Shown here one piece after another: positions 1-7,675 of a DNA stretch of 44,321 nucleotides. Position 1 is the first letter of the stretch. Each line of letters opens with the position of its first letter. Source of the stretch: an uncultured Bacteroidia bacterium (lineage in GTDB: Bacteria > Bacteroidota > Bacteroidia > Bacteroidales > UBA932); NCBI GenBank assembly GCA_902780935.1, contig CACZHP010000026.1, forward strand, positions 1 through 44,321, read 5' to 3'. The notes beneath the pieces are model-generated. The model did not search any database. It saw only the letters and a list, made by a program, of their open reading frames with translations, and was not told where the DNA came from. The translations under genes and the position numbers were made by a program.

Positions 1-77
1 TTTTGGGCATAAGCACCAAAACTTGCCACCATGCCGATCAGCATGGCAACCACGCAGAATAGCTTCTTGGAAAACAT
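1..77 (-). CDS. 5' end of an exported protein, probably a SusC/RagA-like TonB-dependent receptor (partial)
   Basis: On the minus strand an ATG at 77 opens a frame that begins MFSKKLFCVVAML and ends its signal peptide near GAYAQK, then leaves the window. The peptide has a basic start (KK), a hydrophobic core and an A-x-A-type cleavage site (AYA before QK), so the product is exported. The identification as a TonB receptor is indirect: the mirror copy of this start at 1371 is followed by a fragment of a CarboxypepD-regulatory-like domain, which in Bacteroidota sits at the N-terminus of SusC-like receptors. The start lies inside the inverted repeat, and a promoter at 178-185 faces it, so this copy looks switched on in the orientation sequenced. 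Confidence 0.6.
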   Translation of the reverse strand, partial: MFSKKLFCVVAMLIGMVASFGAYAQ

Positions 78-99
78 GTTTTGATAATTAATTAATTGG
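1..99. repeat. Left inverted repeat of the invertible segment
   Basis: Identical over 99 bases to the reverse complement of 1349-1447. Base 100 is the first mismatch on the inner side. The outer side reaches the window edge, so the full length is unknown. It includes the leader, start codon and signal-peptide codons of the left gene. Confidence 0.92.
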
Positions 100-177
100 T
101 TTGGTAAAATATAGTGTTCAATCAGTGTCTCACAATTAATTATGTCGCAAGTCCGCAAAAGCACACTTGGCAATAAG

Positions 178-185
178 CAAAGGTA
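178..185 (-). promoter_or_regulatory. Promoter -7 element facing the left repeat
   Basis: On the minus strand this reads TACCTTTG, matching the Bacteroidota TAnnTTTG element about 100 bases upstream of the left start codon at 77. A TTTC lies 17 bases further upstream and is a weak -33 match. It sits inside the invertible segment, so inversion would point it at the right-hand repeat. No equivalent promoter fits in the 34 bases between the recombinase stop and the right repeat. Confidence 0.5.
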
Positions 186-387
186 TAAAAACGGTTTTCT
201 AAGAAAGCGTCATTTTGCGTATTACTTTTCTTAAAAAGCGCAAAATATGGTCTGCACTACTCTAAAAAAGCCAACTTTCTGTCTTTATTGCCAAAAAGTT
301 TCCTTTTTGACGAATTGCAAGAGTTAGTCTTGTTTTAGTTAAAATTTATCACAAATAATTAAACCCTGATTAAAACTTGTAACCAAA

Positions 388-1314
388 ATGGAAAAGATTC
401 TGTTCGAGGATGTTTGCCGTCTTTGGGAAGCGGAAAAGTCTAAGGAGGTGAAAGCATCTTCGCTTGCCGCTTATTCCCTTATCGTCGAGCGACAACTACT
501 TCCAAGGTTCAGGACCCTCGAGGATATCACCCCGGAATCCGTTCAGGGCATGATTGAAGAAGATGCCCGTAGAGGACTGAAAACCAACACAATAAAGAGT
601 GTCATCCTGGTCATCAAGATGATTATAAAGTTCTGCGAGAGACGTGGTTGGCTGGAGCGTAGAGACTACATTCTTCGTGTTCCGCCGCATGGCGCCTGGT
701 CTGACCCGCAGACTCTCTCGACGGAAGAGGAAAAGTCTTTTGTCAATTGGTTGAAAGACCATCCTACCCGTCTCAATCTTGGTTTGTTGATTTGCGCGTT
801 TTGTGGATTGAGGATTGGAGAGGTTTGCGCCCTTCGGTGGGAAGACATCGACTTGGGACGCAAGGTGATGCAGGTAAAAAGAACCGTTTACAGAATATAC
901 GACCCGAGAGGGAAGCCAAAAAAATCAAAGCTCTTGATCGGATCTCCCAAGACAGGCACTTCATGGAGGGAAATACCGATAGCTGACTTTCTGGCCGAAA
1001 TGATCGGGAATATTCATAAAAAAGGAAAAGACAAAAAAGATGATTACATACTCTCGGGAGACGCTTCACCGACAGATCCACAGAACGTCAGGAATAATTT
1101 CAGCAGAGTATTGAATACTCTTGGATTCCCCGCGAGAAAAGTACATAGCCTGCGACATACTTTCGCGACCCGCTGCTTGGAAAGTAAATGTGACTACAAG
1201 ACACTCAGCACTCTTCTCGGCCATTCAAATGTGACAACGACACTTAACATCTACGCACATCCCGATATCAATCAAAAGAGAAAATGCATAGAAGACATGA
1301 TTAAGATAATTTAA
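388..1314 (+). CDS. Tyrosine recombinase (phage-integrase family), probable invertase of this segment
   Basis: The 308-residue protein has the usual two parts: an N-terminal SAM-like core-binding domain (about residues 1-105) and a C-terminal catalytic domain. All visible catalytic positions are present: R142 in GLRIGE, H253 and R256 in HSLRHTFATR, H279 in LGHSN, and the nucleophile Y289 in LNIYAH. A lysine in the SPKTGTSWREIPI stretch fits the beta-hairpin catalytic Lys. The protein is about the length of XerC/D and shufflon-type invertases. It is the only complete gene between the 99-bp inverted repeats, so it most likely acts on them in cis. No clear promoter was seen; TAGTCTTG near 325 is a weak candidate. 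A role as the integrase of a mobile element cannot be excluded, but no other element genes are present. Confidence 0.93.
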   Translation: MEKILFEDVCRLWEAEKSKEVKASSLAAYSLIVERQLLPRFRTLEDITPESVQGMIEEDARRGLKTNTIKSVILVIKMIIKFCERRGWLERRDYILRVPPHGAWSDPQTLSTEEEKSFVNWLKDHPTRLNLGLLICAFCGLRIGEVCALRWEDIDLGRKVMQVKRTVYRIYDPRGKPKKSKLLIGSPKTGTSWREIPIADFLAEMIGNIHKKGKDKKDDYILSGDASPTDPQNVRNNFSRVLNTLGFPARKVHSLRHTFATRCLESKCDYKTLSTLLGHSNVTTTLNIYAHPDINQKRKCIEDMIKII

Positions 1315-1348
1315 GGGCTTATAGACCAATTAATTGGAATTTATCAAT

Positions 1349-1447
1349 CCAATTAATTAATTATCAAAACATGTTTTCCAAGAAGCTATTCTGCGTGGTT
1401 GCCATGCTGATCGGCATGGTGGCAAGTTTTGGTGCTTATGCCCAAAA
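1349..1447. repeat. Right inverted repeat of the invertible segment
   Basis: Reverse complement of 1-99 over 99 bases. A separate 12-base palindrome, ccaattaattgg (1326-1337), lies just inside it and shares the AATTAATT motif found in the repeat. The repeat ends exactly where the TonB-receptor remnant begins (1448). Confidence 0.92.
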
Positions 1448-1511
1448 GCCACAGGCCCTGTCGTGGGTGCCGTCGTGCTCTCCGGCGGAGCTAACGCTGT
1501 CACGGATGTGA
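1371..1511 (+). pseudogene. Truncated TonB-receptor start: signal peptide plus out-of-frame CarboxypepD-like fragment
   Basis: ATG at 1371 gives the same signal peptide as the left copy, then runs out of frame and stops after 46 codons at 1509-1511. From 1448, in a different frame, the DNA encodes ATGPVVGAVVLSGGANAVTD, typical of the CarboxypepD-regulatory-like domain just after the signal peptide of SusC-like receptors. The frame change falls exactly at the repeat boundary (1447/1448). Nothing more of the receptor follows; the next base belongs to the stop codon of the opposing EEP/GDPD gene. This arm therefore cannot make a receptor in either orientation, unless other cassettes elsewhere can recombine with it. 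Confidence 0.75.
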
Positions 1512-3242
1512 TCAGTACTCTTTGACGACCTTCAGGAGGCGGTCGGGATAGTTGGAGATGATGGCGTCAACTCCGCAGGAGATAAGGCGCCTCATCTCGT
1601 CGGGATCGTCCACGGTCCAGGTGTTGACCTTCATCCCCTTGGCGTGAGCCTTGTCCACAAGGGCCTTATCCACATTCTCATGCGGAGCGCTGAGCCACTG
1701 CGGAGTGAAATTCAGCAGACCCATGTACTGGTCGAAGTCAGTCTCCCATCCCTCGACGAGGAAAGCCAGGGTGTGGCCGGGATATTTCTCGTTGATATAA
1801 TTCAGTGCCCTCTCGTCGAAGCACTGGATCATAAGGCGGTCACCAAGATTCAAGGAATCAAGCATAGCTATGCAGAGATCCGTAAACTCGTGATATTCAG
1901 GCCAATCCACGCCTTCAACACCTCCATCATAATCAGGATCGCTCTTAATCTCGATGTCGTAATGCATGGGATAGTGGCCATTCTCCTTCGTCCAGGCCTC
2001 GACAGCCTTGATCACCTCAGAAGCAATTGGTTTACAGGCAGGCATACAATGCTTCTCGGGCCAACCCGGATTGTATTTCATTCCCACGTCCCACTTCTGG
2101 ATCTCGCTGTAAGGCAGATGATAAAGATACGTCTTCGGATCCCCGCTCATGACAGGAGTGCCGTCTGGACGCGTGGCGTAACGAGAGTGGAAAAACTTGT
2201 CGTGCGAGAGGACAACTTTCTTGTCCTTTGTGACGCAAAGATCCATCTCAAGGGTGTTGACGCCCAGTTTCACGGAATTGAGCATAGCCGGGAGGGTCTC
2301 TTCAGGGTACAGGCCCATGCCCCCACGGTGCGCCTCGACATCAACGACATACTTCGGAGCCTCAGCTACCGGTTCCACCTTCTTCGGCTCAGCGGGCGCA
2401 CCATAGCGCAGCGTCGCCTTCACAGGATAATGGTCGGAAACAAAGGGAGCATCGAGATAAGCCTTGCGGATCACTTCGAACTTGTCACATCCCTCAAAGC
2501 CCGAATAAAACACATAGTCGATCGGCTTGGAAGAAGTGATCTTGCCCCAATCGTGCCACGTGACCTCATTATCAGTCTCCGGAGCGGTCTGGCGAGCGTC
2601 AGACATGAGTTTTCTCAACTCGGTCAGGCAAGGATCCTCGGGAATGACATTCATGTCTCCTGTGAGGATCATCGGATACCCCTCTGGATTCATCGCTCCG
2701 ATGCGGTCAACAAGCAGGAGCAATCCTTTCCGACGAGCCTCTTTTCCCACATGATCCAGATGGGTGTTGACAAAGTAAAAATGCCGGTCGGCTGCCTTGT
2801 CATAGAGCAAGGTCCAGGTCGCTGTACGGCGGCAAGCGGCATCCCAGCCTAATGAAGGCTCGAAAGGAGTCTCCGAGAGCCAATATGTTCCCCACTCCTT
2901 AAGCTCTATCCGGTCGGTGTCGTAGAAAACAGACATGTGTTCCCCGTCATGGATGCCATCCTCGCGCCCAACTCCGACACATTTGTAGCCAGGGCAGTGC
3001 TCGACAAAGTAATCCAATTGGAAATCAAGAGCTTCCTGCACGCCAAAAACAGCGGGGCGCTGGTCGAGGATCATAGCGCAGGCGGCGTCACGACGGTTCT
3101 CCCAGACATTGTCACCGTCGTCAGCAGTGCCGTAACGGACATTGAAGGACATGACAGGGAGGGTCTCGACGGAAGTCTTGTCACCACTCTTGCAAGAGAA
3201 GAGAAGCAACGGCAAAAGGGCAAGAAGGAGGATTCGTTTCAT
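1512..3242 (-). CDS. Lipoprotein fusion of endonuclease/exonuclease/phosphatase and glycerophosphodiester phosphodiesterase domains
   Basis: The 576-residue protein starts with a lipoprotein signal (lipobox LLLFSCKS), so it should be anchored in the cell envelope. Residues ~28-280 form an EEP domain with all its landmarks: [26 protein letters not shown] and SDHYPV. Residues ~298-575 form a GDPD domain: [30 protein letters not shown] and the acidic EIKSDPD. The GDPD half should hydrolyse glycerophosphodiesters; the EEP half could be a phosphodiesterase or sphingomyelinase-like enzyme, substrate unknown. It is the last gene of a five-gene minus-strand operon, 41 bases after the ROK kinase. Both domains look catalytically complete. 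Confidence 0.9.
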   Translation of the reverse strand: MKRILLLALLPLLLFSCKSGDKTSVETLPVMSFNVRYGTADDGDNVWENRRDAACAMILDQRPAVFGVQEALDFQLDYFVEHCPGYKCVGVGREDGIHDGEHMSVFYDTDRIELKEWGTYWLSETPFEPSLGWDAACRRTATWTLLYDKAADRHFYFVNTHLDHVGKEARRKGLLLLVDRIGAMNPEGYPMILTGDMNVIPEDPCLTELRKLMSDARQTAPETDNEVTWHDWGKITSSKPIDYVFYSGFEGCDKFEVIRKAYLDAPFVSDHYPVKATLRYGAPAEPKKVEPVAEAPKYVVDVEAHRGGMGLYPEETLPAMLNSVKLGVNTLEMDLCVTKDKKVVLSHDKFFHSRYATRPDGTPVMSGDPKTYLYHLPYSEIQKWDVGMKYNPGWPEKHCMPACKPIASEVIKAVEAWTKENGHYPMHYDIEIKSDPDYDGGVEGVDWPEYHEFTDLCIAMLDSLNLGDRLMIQCFDERALNYINEKYPGHTLAFLVEGWETDFDQYMGLLNFTPQWLSAPHENVDKALVDKAHAKGMKVNTWTVDDPDEMRRLISCGVDAIISNYPDRLLKVVKEY

Positions 3243-3283
3243 TTTTTAATGGTATTAGATTCTTCGCTACGCTCAGAATGACA

Positions 3284-4120
3284 CTACTTTATGGGACCAC
3301 AAAGATGGGCTGCGCCGAGGAAAGCGGCGTGAAGTTCCTCGGACTGGAACACGTCAAGGTTCTCTACACTCTTGGGATAAGGGAACTCCCTGATCACCTT
3401 CCACATAGGCTCCTTGAATAGAGGATATGCGTTGGCTATCGAGCCACCGAGGATGATCACGGCAGGGTCATATACGAACATTATCATTTGCACCAGCTTG
3501 CCGACATGTCCACCGAACTCTTCCATTATCGCAAGGGCTTCGGGATCGCCGTTTGAGGCCGCAACAGCGGCATCCTTGCCCGTTGTGCCCTTGCTCACGA
3601 AGTAGCGGCTGCTGCAGTAGAACTCATAATCCTTGTCAAGATACGGTACGCTGCCGATCTCCCCCGCCCCGGCGTTGCGCCCGCGGTAAAGATGGCCATC
3701 GATGACCAGTGACCCGCCGACACCCGTCCCGAGGGTCACGCAGAAGGCTTCCTTGTAGCCGGTTCCCCGCCCGAAAGTCGTGACTCCCAGGGCGAAGCAG
3801 TTGCAATCGTTGTCCACAGACGCGGGAATATGGTACCGGTCCTCAAGCTTTTCCTTAAGATGGACCTCCTTCCAGGAAGGGATTCCTACGACATTATAGA
3901 CTATCCCTTTGTCGGTGTCAACCACCGAAGGGACTCCTATCCCAATCCCATCGACTTCAGGAGTCATCAACTCATCAATCATGCGGTAGATGTGATTCAG
4001 CACTTCCTCCTCACTCCCTCTGGAGCGGCATGGTTCCGAGATTATTCGCTCCACTTGCCCTCCGGGAAGGACTGTCGCCACGCGGACATTTGTTCCGCCA
4101 AGGTCTATCGCGATTCTCAT
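3284..4120 (-). CDS. ROK family sugar kinase
   Basis: The 278-residue protein begins with the ASKHA phosphate-1 motif DLGGTNVR, carries the catalytic Asp in SVDNDCNC (about residue 103) and the glycine-rich GTGVGGSLV motif. It should phosphorylate a sugar, probably a hexose such as glucose or mannose, in the cytoplasm. Unusually, the zinc-binding CGCGxxGC signature of typical ROK proteins is missing: after GAGEIGSV comes a short stretch with a single cysteine (EFYCSSRYF), and the usual His of ExGH is Ser. It lies 14 bases after the GH63-like hydrolase, which suggests that it primes the sugar released by the operon's glycosidases. Confidence 0.88.
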   Translation of the reverse strand: MRIAIDLGGTNVRVATVLPGGQVERIISEPCRSRGSEEEVLNHIYRMIDELMTPEVDGIGIGVPSVVDTDKGIVYNVVGIPSWKEVHLKEKLEDRYHIPASVDNDCNCFALGVTTFGRGTGYKEAFCVTLGTGVGGSLVIDGHLYRGRNAGAGEIGSVPYLDKDYEFYCSSRYFVSKGTTGKDAAVAASNGDPEALAIMEEFGGHVGKLVQMIMFVYDPAVIILGGSIANAYPLFKEPMWKVIREFPYPKSVENLDVFQSEELHAAFLGAAHLCGPIK

Positions 4121-4134
4121 AAAACAATTAATAA

Positions 4135-5736
4135 TTAAAGTGTTATCTTACCGCTCTTCTCCACATGGACGGTGGCGGACTGTCCGTCTCCCCAACTTAC
4201 GGTGAGATCAAAAGGAATATTTGTGGTTACAGTTATCACTGGCTTCTCGGACAAGGACTTCCTCGCGGCGGCCTTCAAAGAGACCACTCCCTCCGGGCCG
4301 AACGGATAGCGCTCGATTCCATGAGCCTCGGTCTGGTGGACATCCCACTCGACCTTCCCTTCGCTGAAGTCGGACTGTATTCCGAGAATATACTCTATGA
4401 AGACGGCAATCGGCGGAAGACCGGTCCAGCCCACAAAATCCTTGCGTGCCATGAAGCCGGGAGCGACCTCCTCCGGAGCGTAATACTCCCAGAAAGTGCC
4501 TGTGTTTTTCCACACGTCGAACACGTTGCCGAAGTGGTTATTGGCTATCTCCATCGCCTCCTTGCGGTAGCCTCTTTCCCAGAGACCGCTGATCACCATG
4601 TAATTGGCTCCGGGCCATATACCTCCCTGCCAGTAGCGGCCTTTGGGATTGTATTTCGGATGGTCGGCGGACAGGGAAGGAACCCTGTGGGTCCTAGAGA
4701 ACTCCGCATCTTCGGAAAGATGTGCTACCAGACGGTCAAGCCTGTCCTTGTCCAGGACATCCGTCTTGAGAGCCCAGAAAGCGGAAATCCCCTTTGTGGA
4801 GTTGCGGGAGCCGTCCCCATACACATCGTACAGGAAGCCGGTCTTCTCGTCCCACATGTTCTCGTTGATCCACTTCTTGAGGAACTTCATCTCATCCTCC
4901 ATTTCCTCTATCTCCTGCCAGCGCTCGATGTAGAAACCAATCTGCATAAGGCAGTCATTGACAAGATATTGCTGGAGGTTGGTGTCCAGCCATGTCATAT
5001 GGCCGTTGGAATAGATCTGGTTGTAGCCTTCCGGGACGCGGGGCATGTTGTCCATGCCGGTTCCCCAGCCGCTGGACCAGTAGGTCCCGTCCTTCCAGGT
5101 CCTGTTGAGTTTCCACCACTGGGCGTAAGCGACCAAGGCCGGAAACACTTTGTGGAGCCTGTCAATATCCCCAAACTGCTTGTAATAAAGAAGTTCCGCC
5201 CATGGAAGGAGGTTCGGGCCGGTAGAGGTCGGATCGTAACGCTCGAAACAGTCGGAGCCGTCGGCGCGGATTTCCCTGCAGATGAACCCGTCCTGATGCT
5301 GCTTCGCGTAGAAATTGTCAAGGGTCCCCTGGAACGGGAAATAACGGTACCCGTAGCGGGCGAACATCATCATGAAGGAATCGTCCCACATGAATATATT
5401 CCCGTTGTAAGCGACATCGAGATAGGGAGACACGAATCCGGATCCTTCCTGGGGCTGACGGATGTTGCCGACAGCGATCTTCCAGGCATGCCAGTACATC
5501 TCAATCTCCTTCTCATGCCCCTCCCAAATTGGTGCCGGGAGGATCTTCTGGGCCTCCTTGAAAGGCTTGGGAGCCTTGGTCACCGGCTTCATTGTCCGGA
5601 AAGAGTTTTCCGAGACGAAGATATTCTTCACGTAAGTATTCTTGTACGGGAGGTCATAGGGCCCTGACTTCAGGTCCTGGGCCAATGCGGTGGCGGCGCA
5701 GCAAAGCATCAACGCCAGAGGCAGTAAACGTCTCAT
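4135..5736 (-). CDS. Secreted GH63/mannosylglycerate-hydrolase-like (alpha/alpha)6 glycosidase
   Basis: The 533-residue protein has a cleavable signal peptide (MRRLLPLALMLCCAATALAQ). Conserved blocks of the GH63/GH37-like superfamily are visible: WDDSFMMMFARYGY, CFERYDPTSTGPNLLPWAE, SGWGTGMDNMPR, GGIWPGANYMVISGL and GTFWEYYAPE. The acidic residues in the TGMDN and WEYYAPE blocks are the likely catalytic region. A small beta-rich tail follows (from about residue 450). It probably removes an alpha-linked glucose or mannose in the periplasm. The gene overlaps the upstream phosphatase gene by four bases (ATGA), showing translational coupling. Substrate is not determined by sequence. Confidence 0.8.
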   Translation of the reverse strand: MRRLLPLALMLCCAATALAQDLKSGPYDLPYKNTYVKNIFVSENSFRTMKPVTKAPKPFKEAQKILPAPIWEGHEKEIEMYWHAWKIAVGNIRQPQEGSGFVSPYLDVAYNGNIFMWDDSFMMMFARYGYRYFPFQGTLDNFYAKQHQDGFICREIRADGSDCFERYDPTSTGPNLLPWAELLYYKQFGDIDRLHKVFPALVAYAQWWKLNRTWKDGTYWSSGWGTGMDNMPRVPEGYNQIYSNGHMTWLDTNLQQYLVNDCLMQIGFYIERWQEIEEMEDEMKFLKKWINENMWDEKTGFLYDVYGDGSRNSTKGISAFWALKTDVLDKDRLDRLVAHLSEDAEFSRTHRVPSLSADHPKYNPKGRYWQGGIWPGANYMVISGLWERGYRKEAMEIANNHFGNVFDVWKNTGTFWEYYAPEEVAPGFMARKDFVGWTGLPPIAVFIEYILGIQSDFSEGKVEWDVHQTEAHGIERYPFGPEGVVSLKAAARKSLSEKPVITVTTNIPFDLTVSWGDGQSATVHVEKSGKITL

Positions 5737-7667
5737 TTCTTGACAATTCGTTTAATGGTGCGAGCGATCTCCGTGTTGAGATAAGCGCCCTGGAAATGCT
5801 GGGAGCCGGGTCCGTAAGCGAAGACGGGGATCACGGCGGGAGTGTGGTCGTCGGAATTGTAGATCGCGAGCACATGGCCGGTCTTGAGGTCTCCGTCGAG
5901 GATTGTCAGTCCGCCGGTCTCATGGTCGGCGGTCACGACCACGAGAGTGTGGCCGTCCTCGTCGGCGAACTTCATGGCAGCTGCGACAGCGCGGTCGAAA
6001 GCGAGCTGCTCGATCACCGATGCCGGGAAGCAATCGGAATGGCCGGCATAGTCGATCTTGGCTCCCTCCGCCATCAGGAAGAAGCCCTTCTTGGACATCC
6101 CGCTGAGCTTCTTGATCGACTCCTTGGTGATCTCGGCGAGCAGGTCAAGGGTTTGCTCCTCGGCGTACGCCCTCATCCTCTGGTCGATCGCGATAACCTT
6201 TCCGGGTACCTTGGAAGTTCCGAGAGCGTCGTAGGTGTAGGTATATCCTTTGGCCTTGATGCCGGCCATCAGATCCAACTTGTCCTGGCGGGGATCCTCG
6301 AAGTAATCTCTGCCACTACCGGCCAGGAGGTCGATCTTAGCGGTGGTGGCGAGGAAACTTGTGATCAGCTCGGTACTGTCGCGCTCGGAAGTGTGGCCGT
6401 AGAACACAGCCGGGGTGGCGTCGGCGATGTCTCCCATGGTGATGACACCTGTGGCCTTGCCCATGTCGTGGAAATAGTCAGACAACGGAGACACCTCTGC
6501 GGAGCCGTCATAATTGGACGCGATGTGCCTGGTCCAGGAAGGCTCACCGGTGGCGAGAGTGCTTCCTCCCGAAGCGGAGTCAGGGATGAAGTCGTTCTCG
6601 GGATTAGCGAACTGGAAGCCGATGTGCTTCATTTTCAAAAGGGACAAATCCCTGTTGTTGGCGAAAGCTCCGGCAGAGATCTGGTTCAGACCCATGCCGT
6701 CGCCGATCAGGAAGATGACATTCTTGATCTTCTTGTCCGAACCGTCGTTCTTGTAGGTAGGAGTGTAGGTCTCTATCCTCTTCGTGAGCTGGAGCTTCTC
6801 ATTCTGGAAGCCCTTGAAATCACGGGTAGCCTTGTCGAGCTTGTGGGTCCCGGTGACCCCAGCCTGAACCTTGTGCTGCCCCATCCAGAAATTCTTGTTG
6901 ACCCAGTCATCGTAGAAGAGGGCGCATTTGGCGGGATAATCGGTGTTGATTATGTCAACCCCCATCTTCTGGAAGGTGAAATATACGGTCGTGCCCTCCG
7001 GAGCGTCCCAGAAGCGGATCGGCTTCCCGACGGCATGAGCGGCTTCGATTGCTCCCTGGACCGCGAAAAGCTCAGGATCGATCATGCGCCCTTTGCCGTT
7101 CCACTTCTTGGCGAACTTGCGGAAGTCGGTGCTGATCAAAGCGATACGCTTGAGCTGCTCGGGAGTGTAGGTTATCTTGCCACCAGTGAAATCACCGTCA
7201 AACCACACCCACTCCGGATATTTTCCGAAGTCCTCAGGATCAGGGATATCGCCGGTAAAGACAATCTTGACACCATTGCTGGTAGTGAACACGTCCGGGA
7301 ACTCCTCCGCCAGAGCCAGGACACCCGGAAGCGATTCACCGGTCTTCAGGTCAACCATCAGCTGCAGACGGTCGGAGCTGCCTTCCCACATGCGCCCGCC
7401 ATTCTCACGGAACGTCTTGACTATAGGCTCGATGTACATCGTCCTCAGGCTGCGGTCGGCGCTCACGTCCTCACGATTGTGAGCCACGAGAATCTCCCCG
7501 TCATGGAGGAACACATCCGCCTCAATCGAGGTGCAATGCTGTGAATATGCCTCCCAGAAAGGAGCCGTACGATTGTAGTCGTTGTGGGAATGGTAAGCTA
7601 TGGGGCGCTGCGCCTGGAGCGTCAGGCACAACGCCAGCGAAGCTGTTATGATCAATAATTTACGCAT
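5733..7667 (-). CDS. Secreted fusion of AIM6-like phosphodiesterase domain and alkaline phosphatase
   Basis: The ATG at 7667 is chosen because it gives a proper signal peptide (MRKLLIITASLALCLTLQAQ). Residues ~22-250 resemble the AIM6/GDPD-PI-PLC-like fold: HSHNDYNR, SIEADVFLHDG, ILVAHN and MVDLKTGES. Residues ~290-640 are an alkaline phosphatase: IGDGMG, the phosphorylated Ser in DSASGGSTLATG, GHTSERDS, EGAKIDYAGH, TADHETGG and a late DDHTP histidine. All metal-binding stretches are present. One polypeptide could thus cut a phosphodiester and then remove the phosphate in the periplasm. It starts 8 bases after the GH92 stop, in the same operon. Confidence 0.88.
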   Translation of the reverse strand: MRKLLIITASLALCLTLQAQRPIAYHSHNDYNRTAPFWEAYSQHCTSIEADVFLHDGEILVAHNREDVSADRSLRTMYIEPIVKTFRENGGRMWEGSSDRLQLMVDLKTGESLPGVLALAEEFPDVFTTSNGVKIVFTGDIPDPEDFGKYPEWVWFDGDFTGGKITYTPEQLKRIALISTDFRKFAKKWNGKGRMIDPELFAVQGAIEAAHAVGKPIRFWDAPEGTTVYFTFQKMGVDIINTDYPAKCALFYDDWVNKNFWMGQHKVQAGVTGTHKLDKATRDFKGFQNEKLQLTKRIETYTPTYKNDGSDKKIKNVIFLIGDGMGLNQISAGAFANNRDLSLLKMKHIGFQFANPENDFIPDSASGGSTLATGEPSWTRHIASNYDGSAEVSPLSDYFHDMGKATGVITMGDIADATPAVFYGHTSERDSTELITSFLATTAKIDLLAGSGRDYFEDPRQDKLDLMAGIKAKGYTYTYDALGTSKVPGKVIAIDQRMRAYAEEQTLDLLAEITKESIKKLSGMSKKGFFLMAEGAKIDYAGHSDCFPASVIEQLAFDRAVAAAMKFADEDGHTLVVVTADHETGGLTILDGDLKTGHVLAIYNSDDHTPAVIPVFAYGPGSQHFQGAYLNTEIARTIKRIVKK

Positions 7668-7675
7668 ATCATCTT

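Larger units (their letters stand above)
1..1447. mobile_element. Candidate invertible DNA segment with internal recombinase
   Basis: Bases 1-99 are the exact reverse complement of 1349-1447, and the only complete gene between them is a tyrosine recombinase. Each repeat holds about 22 bases of leader, a start codon and a 26-codon signal-peptide region, so the two coding starts point outward from the segment. Recombination between the repeats would flip bases 100-1348 and move the internal promoter from one coding start to the other without changing the signal peptide. Inverted repeats with tyrosine recombinases control surface proteins in Bacteroidales; that this one is active is inferred. 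The left repeat may extend beyond the window. Confidence 0.8.

Noticed and set aside
1-1447. Insertion sequence or integrative element
   Set aside because: There is no transposase, target duplication or cargo; the repeats carry a coding start, which fits a phase switch better.
4165-5667. 500-codon plus-strand frame opposite the GH63-like gene
   Set aside because: Antisense to a convincing signal-peptide enzyme; no motifs.
5592-7544. Long plus-strand open frame (about 650 codons) opposite the alkaline phosphatase fusion
   Set aside because: Antisense shadow of a gene with complete active-site motifs; no recognisable protein features.
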